Under the pieces are notes generated by a model. It saw only the letters and a list, made by a program, of their open reading frames with translations. It ran no database searches and was not told where the DNA came from. Of a DNA stretch of 64,000 nt, positions 54,808 through 62,996 are shown piece by piece. The position numbers were made by a program, and so were the translations under genes. How positions within the stretch are numbered: position 1 is the stretch's first letter; the number at the start of each line of letters is the position of its first letter. Source of the stretch: CAVVSD01 sp963750895 (GTDB taxonomy: Bacteria > Actinomycetota > Thermoleophilia > Solirubrobacterales > Solirubrobacteraceae); assembly GCA_963750895.1 (NCBI GenBank), contig CAVVSD010000001.1, positions 496,001 to 560,000 on the forward strand, read 5' to 3'.

Positions 54808-55294
54808 CAGATGCCGCAGATGGTCTTGAGGGTGTCGGCCGCGCTGCGCAGACCCGAGAGGGCTTCGTTGGCGTCGCCCAGGGCGGACAGCGCCTTGCTC
54901 GGCGGGTTGTCCATCGTCCGGACGATGCGCTTGACCGCGCGCTGGCGCTGCTCGAACTTGGCGAGCTTGCGCGTGATGACGCCCGCGTCCACGCACATCG
55001 ACTCGACGTTGGAGTCATCGATGGTGGCGCTGATCCGGATGATGGCGTCCATGTCGCGCTGCTGACGCTCGGTCAGGCGTACGACGCGCGCGGCCTTGGC
55101 GACATCCGGGTCGACGGGCGCGGCCTTGGGCTTGTCGGCCTTCGGCTTGGACGCCTTGGGCGCCTCGGCCTGCTCGGCCTGGGGCGCGGGGCGGCGGCGG
55201 CGGCGGGGTCCTCGACGGACGCGCACGCGGCCGTGGTGGCGCCGACGCCCGCGAGGGCGGCGACGGCAAGCGAGATGCGGATGAACGTGGGCAT
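54807..55294 (-). CDS. probable lipoprotein (one frameshift)
   Basis: ATG 55294: MPTFIRISLAVAALAGVGAT then TAAC-ASVEDP, a signal with a plausible lipobox cysteine at about 24. An indel in a GC repeat near 55195 joins it to the second frame: Ala/Pro/Lys-rich linker (EAPKASKPKADKPKAAPVDP) and a helical domain (LTERQQRDMDAIIRISATID, KLAKFEQRQRAVKRIVRTMD, LSGLRSAADTLKTICGI). First gene of the element's leftward block. Function unknown. Confidence 0.55.
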
Positions 55295-55348
55295 GTTGGT
55301 TCCTGGGGGCCTGAAGCCGGCGCTGTGCGGCGTCGGCCGGGGATTGAG

Positions 55349-55572
55349 TTAGGCGTCGAGCTCGGCCAAGAGCGCGTCGCGGATGGCCTGCTGTTCTCGA
55401 CGCCCGTGTCGGCGCCGTCGAGGAGCGCTGCGCGGAGAACTGCGACGCGCTCATCGCTGAGCTTCCCGAAGGGCGCGTCGCGCGCGCCTCGCGGCCCGGC
55501 TTGCGCCGGGGCAAGCTCCTCGTCTCCGTCATCGACGCAGCGTTGGCATCGCTGTAGCCCGCTGCGAAGGTT
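55349..55572 (-). CDS. possible small protein, start not found
   Basis: A frame without a clear start reads CQRCVDDGDEELAPAQAGPR, FGKLSDERVAVLRAALLDGA, then after an indel near 55385 EQQAIRDALLAELDA and TAA at 55349. The helical, acidic pattern and a CxxC suggest a real gene, but its 5' end is unresolved. Confidence 0.35.
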
Positions 55573-55800
55573 TTAGCGCGGCATGAGGCGCTCGTTATCT
55601 AGCGCACGGGCGCCTTGCGCCGGCCCCCATCCGGGCGGCGTCAGCGCTCGCCAGGGCGCGCTAGGGGGCGCTCCTGCGGGGCTGCCGCGCTCGCCCCCTC
55701 CACCTAGGCTGCCCCGCGCCGGACGCGCAGGCGGGCCGCGCCGGGCGCGCAGGCGGGCCGCGCGCGAGGCATCCGACCCGGGCGCGGGTAGACCCGTCGA

Positions 55801-55953
55801 GTGCCTGGCGAACCCGAGCAGCGGCGGCACCGCGTGCGCGTGCGCTACGTCGTCGAGCAGAACGTCGAGGTCGAGGCGGCGGACGCGGTGCAGGCGCGCA
55901 AGCTCGCGCGCGACCCATCAAAACTGGACGACCGCCGCCGCACGGCTGCATAG
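55801..55953 (+). CDS. small basic/acidic protein
   Basis: 50 residues from GTG 55801: VPGEPEQRRHRVRVRYVVEQ, NVEVEAADAVQARKLARDPS, KLDDRRRTAA. A strand-helix pattern with alternate charges looks designed rather than random. The gene is shorter than most automatic cut-offs. Function unknown. Confidence 0.4.
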   Translation: MPGEPEQRRHRVRVRYVVEQNVEVEAADAVQARKLARDPSKLDDRRRTAA

Positions 55954-56010
55954 CGGTGTTCAGGCGCTCAGCCCCTCCTGAATCTGGTCCTCGTCGGCCT
56001 CGGGCCCGGG

Positions 56011-56648
56011 TCAGCGCTCGTTCTCAGCTGAAGGCGAGGGTGTGCGCCCGCGTGGCGCGGGTGGGGAGCCGAAGGTGCGCAGGATGTGTTCCAGCGTGGA
56101 GGTGAGCAGCTCGTGCGTGTCCTCGCGGGTTGCCTGTCCGCGTAGCCAGCGTCGTGTCGCGGCGCGGTTGAGTGCGGTCCAGCACTCCAGCGCGTAGCGC
56201 AGGCGCGGTGAGTCCTGGGCGATGTCGGCGTGAAAGGCGGTGAGCAGCGCGACGGCGCGGTGCACGAGGTCGGCGACGACGCGCCGGACGTCGGGGTCGG
56301 CGATGTCCTCGCCGTGGGCGATCGTGGCCAGCCAGACGGTGCGGTTGGTTTCGGTCCAGTCCAGCCAGCGCGAGACGCTGTCGCCCACGCGCGCGCGGGC
56401 GCTGCGGCCCACGGGCGGGCGCAGCTGGTCCTCGCGTTGGGCGCCGAGCCGTTCAGCAGCGCGATGTAGACCTCCTTGCGTCCGCCGAAGTAGTGGTGCA
56501 CGAGCCCGCGGGTGACGCCGGCGGAGCTGGCGATGTCCTCGATCGAGACCGCGTCGTAGGCGCGCTCGGCGAACAGCGCGTTGGCCGCGTCGAGGATCTG
56601 GTCGCGCCGCTGCCCGGGGGCCAGGCGGCTGTATTTGGGCGAGTTCAT
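56011..56648 (-). CDS. TetR/AcrR family regulator of the element (one frameshift)
   Basis: About 212 residues; helix-turn-helix RRDQILDAANALFAERAYDA then VSIEDIASSAGVTRGLVHHY, followed (after an indel near 56440) by a ligand domain with WLDWTETNRTVWLATIAHGE and LLTSTLEHILRTFGSPPAPR. Start ATG 56648. Divergent from the rightward block of the element, with a promoter and long inverted repeat between them. Likely the control switch for one or both blocks. Confidence 0.82.
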
Positions 56649-56663
56649 AAGGCCAGCCTAAGA

Positions 56664-56708
56664 GTTGTTGGCGGTCAGTCAAGAGCTTGTTATCATAGCG
56701 CCAACAAC
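56664..56708 (+). promoter_or_regulatory. promoter with flanking inverted repeat
   Basis: TTGGCG (56668), 17 bases, TATCAT (56691) is a good vegetative promoter for the rightward genes. GTTGTTGGCG (56664) and CGCCAACAAC (56699) are perfect 10-bp arms that bracket it, suggesting a TetR-bound operator covering the -35 and downstream of the -10. Confidence 0.65.
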
Positions 56709-56818
56709 GCGCTAGAGGGGTCAACGGCGGACGCCGCCGGTCCCGGACAGCCGTTCCGCCGGGCCAGTGATCAAGCGACGAGAGATGACGATGAGCCAGA
56801 TCCAGAAGGCGCACAGGG

Positions 56819-57031
56819 ATGATAGCCGTGGACCAACTCATGGCGACGCTGCGTGAGGCGGCGCAGACGCTCGCGCACGCGCGCGACCTGCTGAGCGTTG
56901 CCGCGCTGAACGCACACCAGGCGGACGACGTGCCGGCGGCGCTGGCCGACGACGTGGAGGCCGCGCGCTCGCGCGCGGAGGGTCTGCACATGGAGGTCGA
57001 CCTGCTGCTGGACGCGGGGCGGGACCGATGA
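56819..57031 (+). CDS. hypothetical helical protein
   Basis: 70 residues, fully helical (LMATLREAAQTLAHARDLLS, DDVEAARSRAEGLHMEVDLL). First gene of the rightward coupled block; its stop overlaps the next start (ATGA). Not recognised. Confidence 0.55.
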   Translation: MIAVDQLMATLREAAQTLAHARDLLSVAALNAHQADDVPAALADDVEAARSRAEGLHMEVDLLLDAGRDR

Positions 57032-57376
57032 AGTACCACGTCCGCATCACGCGGCTTCCCATCGAGGACGAGCCCCGCAAGGCGATGGAGGCGGCGGGGA
57101 CGCTGCCCCAGGACTATGCGCGGCGCCTGCTGCCGGTCCACGACCACGTGGCCGTCCACACGGACAGCTGGCCCGTCACGGACTCCGAGCTCATCGAGCT
57201 GGCGCTGGCCAACCGTCGGCTGGGCTTCCTCCCGCAGGAGCGGGCCTGGTTCGGTGCTGGAATGGGCCACGTCGCGGGGGGTCCAGCGGCGCGAGCTAGG
57301 GCTGGTACGCGTCATCGGCGAAGCGGGGGAGCCGCTCGAGGTCACGCCGCTCGAGGTCACGGGTCACCAGCCATGA
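57028..57376 (+). CDS. hypothetical protein (one frameshift)
   Basis: ATG 57028: MKYHVRITRLPIEDEPRKAM, LLPVHDHVAVHTDSWPVTDS, ELIELALANRRLGFLPQERA; an indel near 57260 leads to LVRVIGEAGEPLEVTPLEVT and a stop that overlaps the next gene. About 115 residues. Family not recognised. Confidence 0.5.
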
Positions 57377-57582
57377 GTCGAGATGCCCGCCCCCACGCCG
57401 GCACGCTCAAGCGCGGCGACACCGTGAAGCTGACCCCGGAGGGACCGCCCGGCGTCGTCGTGCGCCTCCCGCGCGCCCACCCCGACGAGTTCGGCGCGGT
57501 GGTCCCGAAGGCCATGGTCCGCTGGTCCGTCGGCCTGTTCGGCGAGCACCGCCGGGACGACCTGATCGTCGTGGCGCCATGA
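57373..57582 (+). CDS. small beta-barrel hypothetical protein
   Basis: 69 residues: GTLKRGDTVKLTPEGPPGVV, VRLPRAHPDEFGAVVPKAMV, RWSVGLFGEHRRDDLIVV. KOW/SH3-like strand pattern. Starts and ends in ATGA overlaps, so it is tightly coupled on both sides. Confidence 0.55.
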   Translation: MSRDARPHAGTLKRGDTVKLTPEGPPGVVVRLPRAHPDEFGAVVPKAMVRWSVGLFGEHRRDDLIVVAP

Positions 57583-58226
57583 GGCGCTTCGGGCCGGTCG
57601 TCGCGCTCGTGCTCGCGGCGGCCGTCGGCTACCTGCTGGTCGTCGCCATCGACAACGCAGCGGCGGCGACCTGCGCCGACTACGACACGCAGGCCGAGGC
57701 CCAGCGCGCCGCCGACACCCGCGACGGCGACGGCGACGGGCGCTACTGCGAGTGGCTGCCGCGCTCGTCCAGCGGCGGGGTCCAGCTGCCGCCGGCGACG
57801 TACGCCCAGGGCGGGCGTGGCACGGTCACCCGGGTCATCGACGGCGACACGATCGTCGTCGGCCGCGAGACGATCCGGCTCATCGGCATCGACACGCCGG
57901 AGAGCGTGCGGCCGGGAACGCCGGTCGAGTGCGGCGCGCTGTCGGCATCGCGCTACATGAAGCACCTCGCGCTGGGCAGGCGCGTGCGGTTCCAGACCGA
58001 CGAGACGCAGGACACCCGTGATCGCTACGGGCGGCTGCTCGCCTACGTGTACCTCGCGAACGGGCGGCAGCTCCAGCGCTCAATCCTGACCGCCGGATGG
58101 GCGGGCGTGTACGTCTACGACGACACGCCGTTCCCGCAGGTCAGCTCATTCCGCTCTGCGGCTCGTGCGGCGAAGCGCGCCGACCGAGGCGTGTGGGGTC
58201 ACTGCGGCGGGGACTTCCACCGCTGA
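57579..58226 (+). CDS. secreted thermonuclease (SNase) with Excalibur-like segment
   Basis: 215 residues with a signal peptide (MRRFGPVVALVLAAAVGYLL, cleavage near AAAA at about 30). Next a short Cys-containing Excalibur-like piece (CADYDTQAEAQRAADTRDGD, GDGRYCEWLP), then the staphylococcal-nuclease barrel: VTRVIDGDTIVV, IRLIGIDTPESVRPGTPVEC, ALGRRVRFQTDETQDTRDRY, GRLLAYVYLANG. Catalytic Arg/Glu/Arg equivalents appear as RLIGIDTPE and RDRYGR. It degrades nucleic acid outside the cell or in the envelope. Coupled to its neighbours; the clearest known function in the element. Confidence 0.88.
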   Translation: MRRFGPVVALVLAAAVGYLLVVAIDNAAAATCADYDTQAEAQRAADTRDGDGDGRYCEWLPRSSSGGVQLPPATYAQGGRGTVTRVIDGDTIVVGRETIRLIGIDTPESVRPGTPVECGALSASRYMKHLALGRRVRFQTDETQDTRDRYGRLLAYVYLANGRQLQRSILTAGWAGVYVYDDTPFPQVSSFRSAARAAKRADRGVWGHCGGDFHR

Positions 58227-58748
58227 TGGCCGCGCGGGGCAGCTCCTCGGGCGGCGGGTGCGGCGGGCTGATCGCCGTCGGGCATCCTGCTCCTCCTCGT
58301 CTTCGCGGCCGTCCGCGCGGTCGTGCTGTTCGTCATCGACACCTGGCCGATCTGGGCGGCAGTCGCCGCCGCCATCATCGGCCTCGTGTGGATGCAGCTC
58401 CATATCGCCCGCAAGGACCCGCTGCTCGTGGACGTCCAACGCGGCGACGACCGCGTGGTCTTCCGCATCGTCCGCCGGATGTGGGCCAAGCCGTTCCCGG
58501 CCGAGGCGGCGAAGGACCGGCGGGTCGTCATCGATGGCGACGGCCGGACGGCCCAGGTCCGCTTCTACGACCCCAAGACGCAGGACGAGGACCAGCTCGC
58601 GCTGCGCCTCTCAGAGACGCAGGACACCGCCGCGTGGTGGGCGTACCGCATGAAGGGCGGCGAGGACGACGTGGACAAGGCGATCGTCATCGCCAGCGCG
58701 CTCGCCGAGCGCAACCTGAGCACGAGGAAGCAAGGGCAGGAGGCATGA
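58226..58748 (+). CDS. membrane protein (one frameshift)
   Basis: ATG 58226 shares its A with the SNase stop (TGATG). A glycine/serine-rich N-terminus, an indel near 58275, then two helices (ILLLLVFAAVRAVVLFVIDT, WPIWAAVAAAIIGLVWMQLH) and a soluble domain of about 110 residues (DDRVVFRIVRRMWAKPFPAE, VVIDGDGRTAQVRFYDPKTQ). The stop overlaps the next gene. Not recognised. Confidence 0.55.
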
Positions 58749-58831
58749 CCCTGATCCTCGCGATCATGCTGCTCGTCCTGTGGGTCATCGCGATCGGCGT
58801 CATCCAGGCGCGCGTCCATCGAGGAAGCTGA
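58745..58831 (+). CDS. 28-residue membrane microprotein
   Basis: MTLILAIMLLVLWVIAIGVI then QARVHRGS: one hydrophobic helix with a short basic tail. It starts in an ATGA overlap with the membrane protein gene and ends one base before the next ATG, so the spacing argues it is translated. Confidence 0.5.
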   Translation: MTLILAIMLLVLWVIAIGVIQARVHRGS

Positions 58832-58832
58832 C

Positions 58833-59130
58833 ATGCCCACCCCAGGGCGGATCAGCCTCGTCTTCCCGGACGGCGGCGCCTTCATCGGCGCCACCCTTCC
58901 AGGAGGTCGAGGAGCAGCTACGTGCCGCGCAGTGGCACACGCACCCCACGCGGACGGACTTCCGGCGCGACGTGAAGCGCCGCGCCGGGATGCGGTCCGG
59001 TCGCCCTGAGACGGCAATCGGCCGACAGAGCAGCGAGACGTTCATCCGTGAGCCGGCGGACATCGGCGAGTACCTGCTCGTCGAGGAGCACCCACACAAT
59101 CACCACCACAGACCCCCCGCGCGGCCGTAA
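58833..59130 (+). CDS. hypothetical protein (one frameshift)
   Basis: ATG 58833: MPTPGRISLVFPDGGAFIGA, then an indel near 58895 to QEVEEQLRAAQWHTHPTRTD, FRRDVKRRAGMRSGRPETAI, REPADIGEYLLVEEHPHNHH. His-rich C-terminus. About 98 residues. Possibly a nucleic-acid or metal-binding accessory; not recognised. Confidence 0.5.
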
Positions 59131-59167
59131 CCGCCGGGGGCGCGACCACACCGAGAAAGGACCCCCG

Positions 59168-59806
59168 ATGCAGTACGCAGAACATGACCCCGATGAGATG
59201 GGGGCGCTCAGCCGCCGGCTGTTCGCCCACCTGCAGGACGCCAGCCCGATCGTCGAGAGCGACCAGTCCCACGGTCGCGCGCTGAGCGGGCGCTGCCTCG
59301 TGTGCGGCGCGCCGGTCGCCGAGGACGAGGCCAACGAGCTATGGGTCGTCGTCCCGGACCGCGGCGACGCCGAAGGGTGGCCGCACGCGACGCTCGGCCA
59401 GACGCATGAGCCCTGCTCGACGCTGATGCGGCGCATGAGCGATGCCGAGCTCGCGCTGGAGACCGCCTGGCGGCGCGTGAGGGCGGCGCAGGTCAACGCC
59501 GCGCTGAGCCCGGACGGGATGCGCGACTGGTGCCTCGCGGCGGCCGAGTGGGCAGTCGCGGAGGTGCGCGCCGCCGAGGAGCGCGGCGAGACGCTGGAGG
59601 CGCTCGAGGAGCGCCGCGAGCTGCTGCGCGCGTCGCTGGCCGACGCGGCCGCGATGCTGGCCACCGAGCGCTGGCTGGTCGAGCACCCCGACGCGTCCGA
59701 CGAGGAGTACCGGGAGTTCATGGCGGAGTTCCGGTCGATGCTCGACGTCGGCACCACGGAGACGATCGCCGAATACGTCGCCGAGCGCACGGCAGGCGAC
59801 CCATGA
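59168..59806 (+). CDS. hypothetical protein with CxxC
   Basis: 212 residues from ATG 59168 (GAGAAAGGA upstream). One CxxC (SGRCLVCGAPV, about residue 45) plus EPCSTLMRRM further on could bind zinc; then a long amphipathic helix region (AAEWAVAEVRAAEERGETLE, ALEERRELLRASLADAAAML). Coupled to the next gene. Not recognised. Confidence 0.6.
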   Translation: MQYAEHDPDEMGALSRRLFAHLQDASPIVESDQSHGRALSGRCLVCGAPVAEDEANELWVVVPDRGDAEGWPHATLGQTHEPCSTLMRRMSDAELALETAWRRVRAAQVNAALSPDGMRDWCLAAAEWAVAEVRAAEERGETLEALEERRELLRASLADAAAMLATERWLVEHPDASDEEYREFMAEFRSMLDVGTTETIAEYVAERTAGDP

Positions 59807-60023
59807 GGCGCGGCGCCATCGCGGCGATCATGGCGGAGGCCGAGGCAGGCAGCCGCGCATCCGGATGGACCACGCGCGGCATATGGCGTGGGACCTGGGC
59901 CGCAAGTTCGTTGCGCACGGCGTGCGCATCGGGTGCAGGCGAATCGACCGGTCCGTGATCGACTGCAGGACGAGCGTCGAGCTCAACGCCGGCGGCCACA
60001 AGACGGCGATCACCCGGCCATAA
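59803..60023 (+). CDS. hypothetical basic protein (one frameshift)
   Basis: ATG 59803 overlaps the upstream stop. After MRRGAIAAIMAEAEAGSR an indel near 59860 joins it to MDHARHMAWDLGRKFVAHGV, RIGCRRIDRSVIDCRTSVEL and TAA at 60021. About 73 residues, two or three Cys, basic. Convergent with the integrase remnant. Confidence 0.45.
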
Positions 60024-60445
60024 AGATTGCTGGGAGGTCCTCAAGGCCTCGACGCGCCTGACCTGGACGATTGCGATTGACGAGCCAGTCGCGCAGCTCC
60101 GGCGCGGTGAGCGAGGTGAGCTTGCGGTGGCCGAGGTGGGGGAGGATGCGCCGCTCGCCGTGGCGGCGGTAGTCCTGCCAGGAGCCGTTCTCCAGGTAGG
60201 GGCGCCGTGCGTGGAGGTAGCGCTCCCAGAAGCCGGCGAGGTCCTCGCGCGAGGTGCGGACCTCGCCGCGGTGCACCTTGCCCAGAGGCGCTCGCGCTCG
60301 CGCTGCGCCTCGCGGCGGCTCGTGAAGCCCCTGCGTGCTGCTCTGCCGGCCGCGGGAGTCGCGAAAGACGAAGCGCCAGCGCCTCCCGTCCGCGCGTCTC
60401 GTAGGAGTAGATCGATCCGTTCTTGCCCCGCCGCGTCGGCGCCAT
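60010..60445 (-). pseudogene. tyrosine recombinase integrase, lacking the catalytic domain
   Basis: ATG 60445: MAPTRRGKNGSIYSYETR. Coding signal then crosses frames several times (RWRFVFRDSRGRQSST; GFTSRREAQRERERLW) into the SAM-like core-binding domain: VRTSREDLAGFWERYLHARR, GSWQDYRRHGERRILPHLGH, RKLTSLTAPELRDWLVNRN. It stops at 60010. The catalytic domain with its R-H-R-Y residues is absent and the element's last rightward gene occupies that space. The N-terminal AP2-like and core parts, and its position next to the tRNA, identify it as the element's integrase. As written it cannot catalyse integration. Confidence 0.8.
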
Positions 60446-60514
60446 CCGTGCTCCCTCGTGCTGCGCCGTTTGTTGCGGCGCTGTTGCTGGAGGAGCTAGG
60501 CGGCTGGGGCCTGG

Positions 60515-60650
<136 letters not shown>

Positions 60651-60740
60651 GAGGGACGGCGGCCAGCATAGCGACCGCTGCGCGACATCGGCGTCGGAGG
60701 CCCGCTCGGTTTGCTTCCGTCCTGACCCCTCGCTACCTTC

Positions 60741-60758
60741 TACGAACACATGTTCGTA
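60741..60758. promoter_or_regulatory. LexA operator (SOS box)
   Basis: TACGAACACATGTTCGTA is a perfect 18-base palindrome containing CGAAC-N4-GTTCG, the actinobacterial SOS box, 49 bases upstream of lexA. Autoregulation is expected. Confidence 0.93.
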
Positions 60759-60806
60759 CGAGTGCACACCGCCACCGGCCACCGGGCAGCGAGAGGAGCT
60801 TGACCG

Positions 60807-61427
60807 ATGGACCTGACGAAGCGACAGCAGGAGATCTTCGACTTCATCAAGCGCTACTCGGCGAAGAACGGCTATCCGCCCACGGTGCGTGACATCGGCA
60901 AGGCGGTCGGGCTGGCCTCGTCGTCGACGGTGCACGCCCATCTGGCCAACCTCGAGAAGCTCGGGCTGCTGCGCCGGGATCCGACGAAGCCGCGGGCGAT
61001 CGAGATGCTCGACCGCGCGGTGGACTCCGTGCGCTCGGTCGTCCGGCCCGCGGGCGTGCCGCTCGTCGGCTCCGTCGCCGCGGGTCAGCCGATCCTCGCG
61101 GAGGAGAACATCGAGGAGTACGTCGACGTCCCGGCCGCCGCCGGCGGCGAGGACGGCGACTTCGTGCTGCGGGTCCGCGGCGAGTCGATGATCGACGCCG
61201 GGATCCTGGAGGGCGACTTCGTCGTCGTCCGGCCGCAGGACGTCGCGGTCGACGGCGAGATCGTCGTCGCGCTCGTCGGCGAGGAGTCCGAGGCCACGGT
61301 CAAGCGCTTCTTCCACGAGGCCGACCACGTGCGCCTGCAGCCGGAGAACACAACCATGGAGCCGATCCGCTCGAAGGACGTGCGCGTGCTCGGGAAGGTC
61401 GTCGGCCTGTACCGGAGCGTGCCATGA
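60807..61427 (+). CDS. lexA: LexA repressor
   Basis: 206 residues from ATG 60807 (AGAGGAG upstream). Winged helix at 1-70 (LTKRQQEIFDFIKRYSAKNG, PPTVRDIGKAVGLASSSTVH); the self-cleavage site is GSVAAGQPI (Ala-Gly, about residue 91), catalytic Ser in RGESMIDAGI (about 128) and Lys in EATVKRFFHE (about 165). It represses DNA-damage genes until RecA-stimulated self-cleavage. A perfect operator lies in front. A zinc-ribbon gene is coupled downstream (ATGA). Confidence 0.97.
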   Translation: MDLTKRQQEIFDFIKRYSAKNGYPPTVRDIGKAVGLASSSTVHAHLANLEKLGLLRRDPTKPRAIEMLDRAVDSVRSVVRPAGVPLVGSVAAGQPILAEENIEEYVDVPAAAGGEDGDFVLRVRGESMIDAGILEGDFVVVRPQDVAVDGEIVVALVGEESEATVKRFFHEADHVRLQPENTTMEPIRSKDVRVLGKVVGLYRSVP

Positions 61428-61648
61428 CCATCACCTTGACCCGCGACATCGCACAGCCATCGCTGCTCGATGCCGCCCCCCGGCGCGGCGAGACGCTCGA
61501 GGACGTCATCTCGGGAGCCTGGGAGGGCCTCGCTGCGCACGACGTCGTGTCCTGCCCGGTCTGCCACGGCGAGATGGTGCCGCGGTACGGCTCGGGCGGC
61601 ACGGCGGTGGGTGGCCGCTGCCGCACCTGCGGGACGACGCTGAGCTGA
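61424..61648 (+). CDS. zinc-ribbon protein coupled to lexA
   Basis: 74 residues: ITLTRDIAQPSLLDAAPRRG, ETLEDVISGAWEGLAAHDVV, then CPVCHGEMVPRYGSGG and GGRCRTCGTTLS, two CxxC pairs forming a zinc ribbon. ATGA overlap with lexA places it under SOS control. Function unknown; a DNA-damage-related accessory is a reasonable guess by position only. Confidence 0.75.
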   Translation: MTITLTRDIAQPSLLDAAPRRGETLEDVISGAWEGLAAHDVVSCPVCHGEMVPRYGSGGTAVGGRCRTCGTTLS

Positions 61649-61657
61649 GGTCCGTCC

Positions 61658-61679
61658 GGACGACGCTGCGTCGTCGTCC
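61658..61679 (+). terminator. possible terminator hairpin of the lexA unit
   Basis: GGACGACG and CGTCGTCC, 8-bp arms with a 6-base loop, 10 bases after the zinc-ribbon stop. No T tract. Confidence 0.5.
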
Positions 61680-61742
61680 GCGGGTCGGACGGCCCGCCCC
61701 AGGCGCGTCGGCTCTGCGGAACCTCTACGGTGCGGCGCCTCC

Positions 61743-62600
61743 GTGATCGACTGGCTCCTGCCCACCGTGGTCAACATCGTCGCTGTCGCAGGCCTGGGCG
61801 TTGCGTCGAGTCGCGCGCTCCGCTCCATGTCGTGGCGCAGCCTGCTGCTGCCGACGGCCGGTGCGTACCTGATCGTGGCTGTGGCGCTGCTCGCGTTCGG
61901 CGACGCGAGCCTCGGGTTCGACGGCGACTGGGGTTGGGCGCTGGTGTCGGGCGGCTTGATCGTGACCGCGTTCGTCTCGATGAACGTGGCACTCGGGTCC
62001 GGGGAGGCCAGCAAGGTCATCACCTCCTCGGCCGCCTACCCGGCGGTGACGCTGCTGCTGGCGGCGCTGGCGCTGGGGGAGGCCGTGACCAGCGGGCGAT
62101 GGCTCGGGACGTTCCTCGTCATCGCCGGCGTGAGCGTGATCGCCCTGAGCGGGCCCCGGTTGCCGCCGGCGCTGCGCCCGCCGCGGTCCTGGGGGTGGCT
62201 GGCCCCGACGGTGGTCTTCACCTGCGCCCTGGGGGTGATCGGGGTGACGAGCCGGCTCGCACTGGAGACGCTGGACTGGTACGACCTGGTCGTCTGGGCG
62301 GCGCTGTTCTACACGACCGCCGCCGTGTGCGTGTTCGTCCACGGACGGGCGCGCGGCGAGCGCTTCGTGCAACCGGATGGCTGGGCGGTCGTCGCGGGCA
62401 CACTGGCCGTCCTCTCGCTCGCCGCGCTCTACGTCGCGCTGGGCAACGGTGAGGCGAGCATCGTGATCCCGGTCTCGTCGGCGTTCCCGATCGTCACGCT
62501 CCTGCTCGCGTGGCTCCTGCTGGGCGAGCGCCTCACGGTCCGCCGCTCCCTCGGCACGGTCGTCGTGGTCGCAGGCGTGGTCGTCATCACCGCCGTCTGA
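61743..62600 (+). CDS. EamA/DMT-superfamily transporter
   Basis: 285 residues from GTG 61743. Ten hydrophobic segments in two EamA repeats, with the repeat-related stretches GSGEASKVITSSAAYPAVTL and GNGEASIVIPVSSAFPIVTL about 140 residues apart showing the internal duplication clearly; both are followed by LLLAALALGEAV or LLLAWLLLGERL. Inner-membrane transporter, substrate unknown. Confidence 0.88.
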   Translation: MIDWLLPTVVNIVAVAGLGVASSRALRSMSWRSLLLPTAGAYLIVAVALLAFGDASLGFDGDWGWALVSGGLIVTAFVSMNVALGSGEASKVITSSAAYPAVTLLLAALALGEAVTSGRWLGTFLVIAGVSVIALSGPRLPPALRPPRSWGWLAPTVVFTCALGVIGVTSRLALETLDWYDLVVWAALFYTTAAVCVFVHGRARGERFVQPDGWAVVAGTLAVLSLAALYVALGNGEASIVIPVSSAFPIVTLLLAWLLLGERLTVRRSLGTVVVVAGVVVITAV

Positions 62601-62638
62601 GCCGGCCCGCCACCGCGTATCCGCCGGTAAACTGGCGT

Positions 62639-62964
62639 GCGCAGGCCAGGCAGTCGCGGAGGCTCGTCCTCCGAGGAAAGTCCGGACATCGCAGGGCAAG
62701 GTGGTCGGGAGACCGACCCGGGGAAACCCGCGGGAAAGTGCCACAGAAATGACACCGCCGATGGCGCCGACGTTCGCGTGGGCGCACAGGCAAGGGTGAA
62801 ATGGTGCGGCAAGAGCGCACCGGCGTCGTGGTGACACGGCGGCCAGGCAAACCCCACCTGATGCAAGGCCAAGCAGGACCGTTCGCAGGTTGCCCGCCGA
62901 GGTCCAGGTCGGCCGCATAGATGGATGACTGCCCAACGACAGGATCCGGCTTACCGGCCTGCTA
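62639..62964 (+). ncRNA. rnpB: RNase P RNA, bacterial type A
   Basis: All conserved cores are present: GAGGAAAGTCCGGACATC, GCAGGGCAAGGTGGTC, ACAGAAATGACACCGCC, AAGGGTGAAATGGTGCGGCA, AGAGCGCACC, GGCAAACCCCACCTG, ATAGATGGATGACTGCC and GACAGGATCCGGCTTAC. The ends pair as P1 (GCAGGCC at 62641 with GGCCTGC at 62956). It is the catalytic RNA that matures tRNA 5' ends. A strong terminator follows. Confidence 0.96.
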
Positions 62965-62968
62965 CGGG

Positions 62969-62996
62969 AGAGCCCCGCTCCGGCGGGGCTCTTCTA
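62969..62996 (+). terminator. intrinsic terminator of rnpB
   Basis: AGAGCCCCGC and GCGGGGCTCT, perfect 10-bp arms, TCCG loop, followed by TTCTAT. Confidence 0.9.

Noticed and set aside
55573..55830. 85-codon minus frame PPLLGFARHSTGLP
   Set aside because: Composition follows local GC repeats (PARP, GGGG runs) and overlaps a better small plus-strand gene at 55801.
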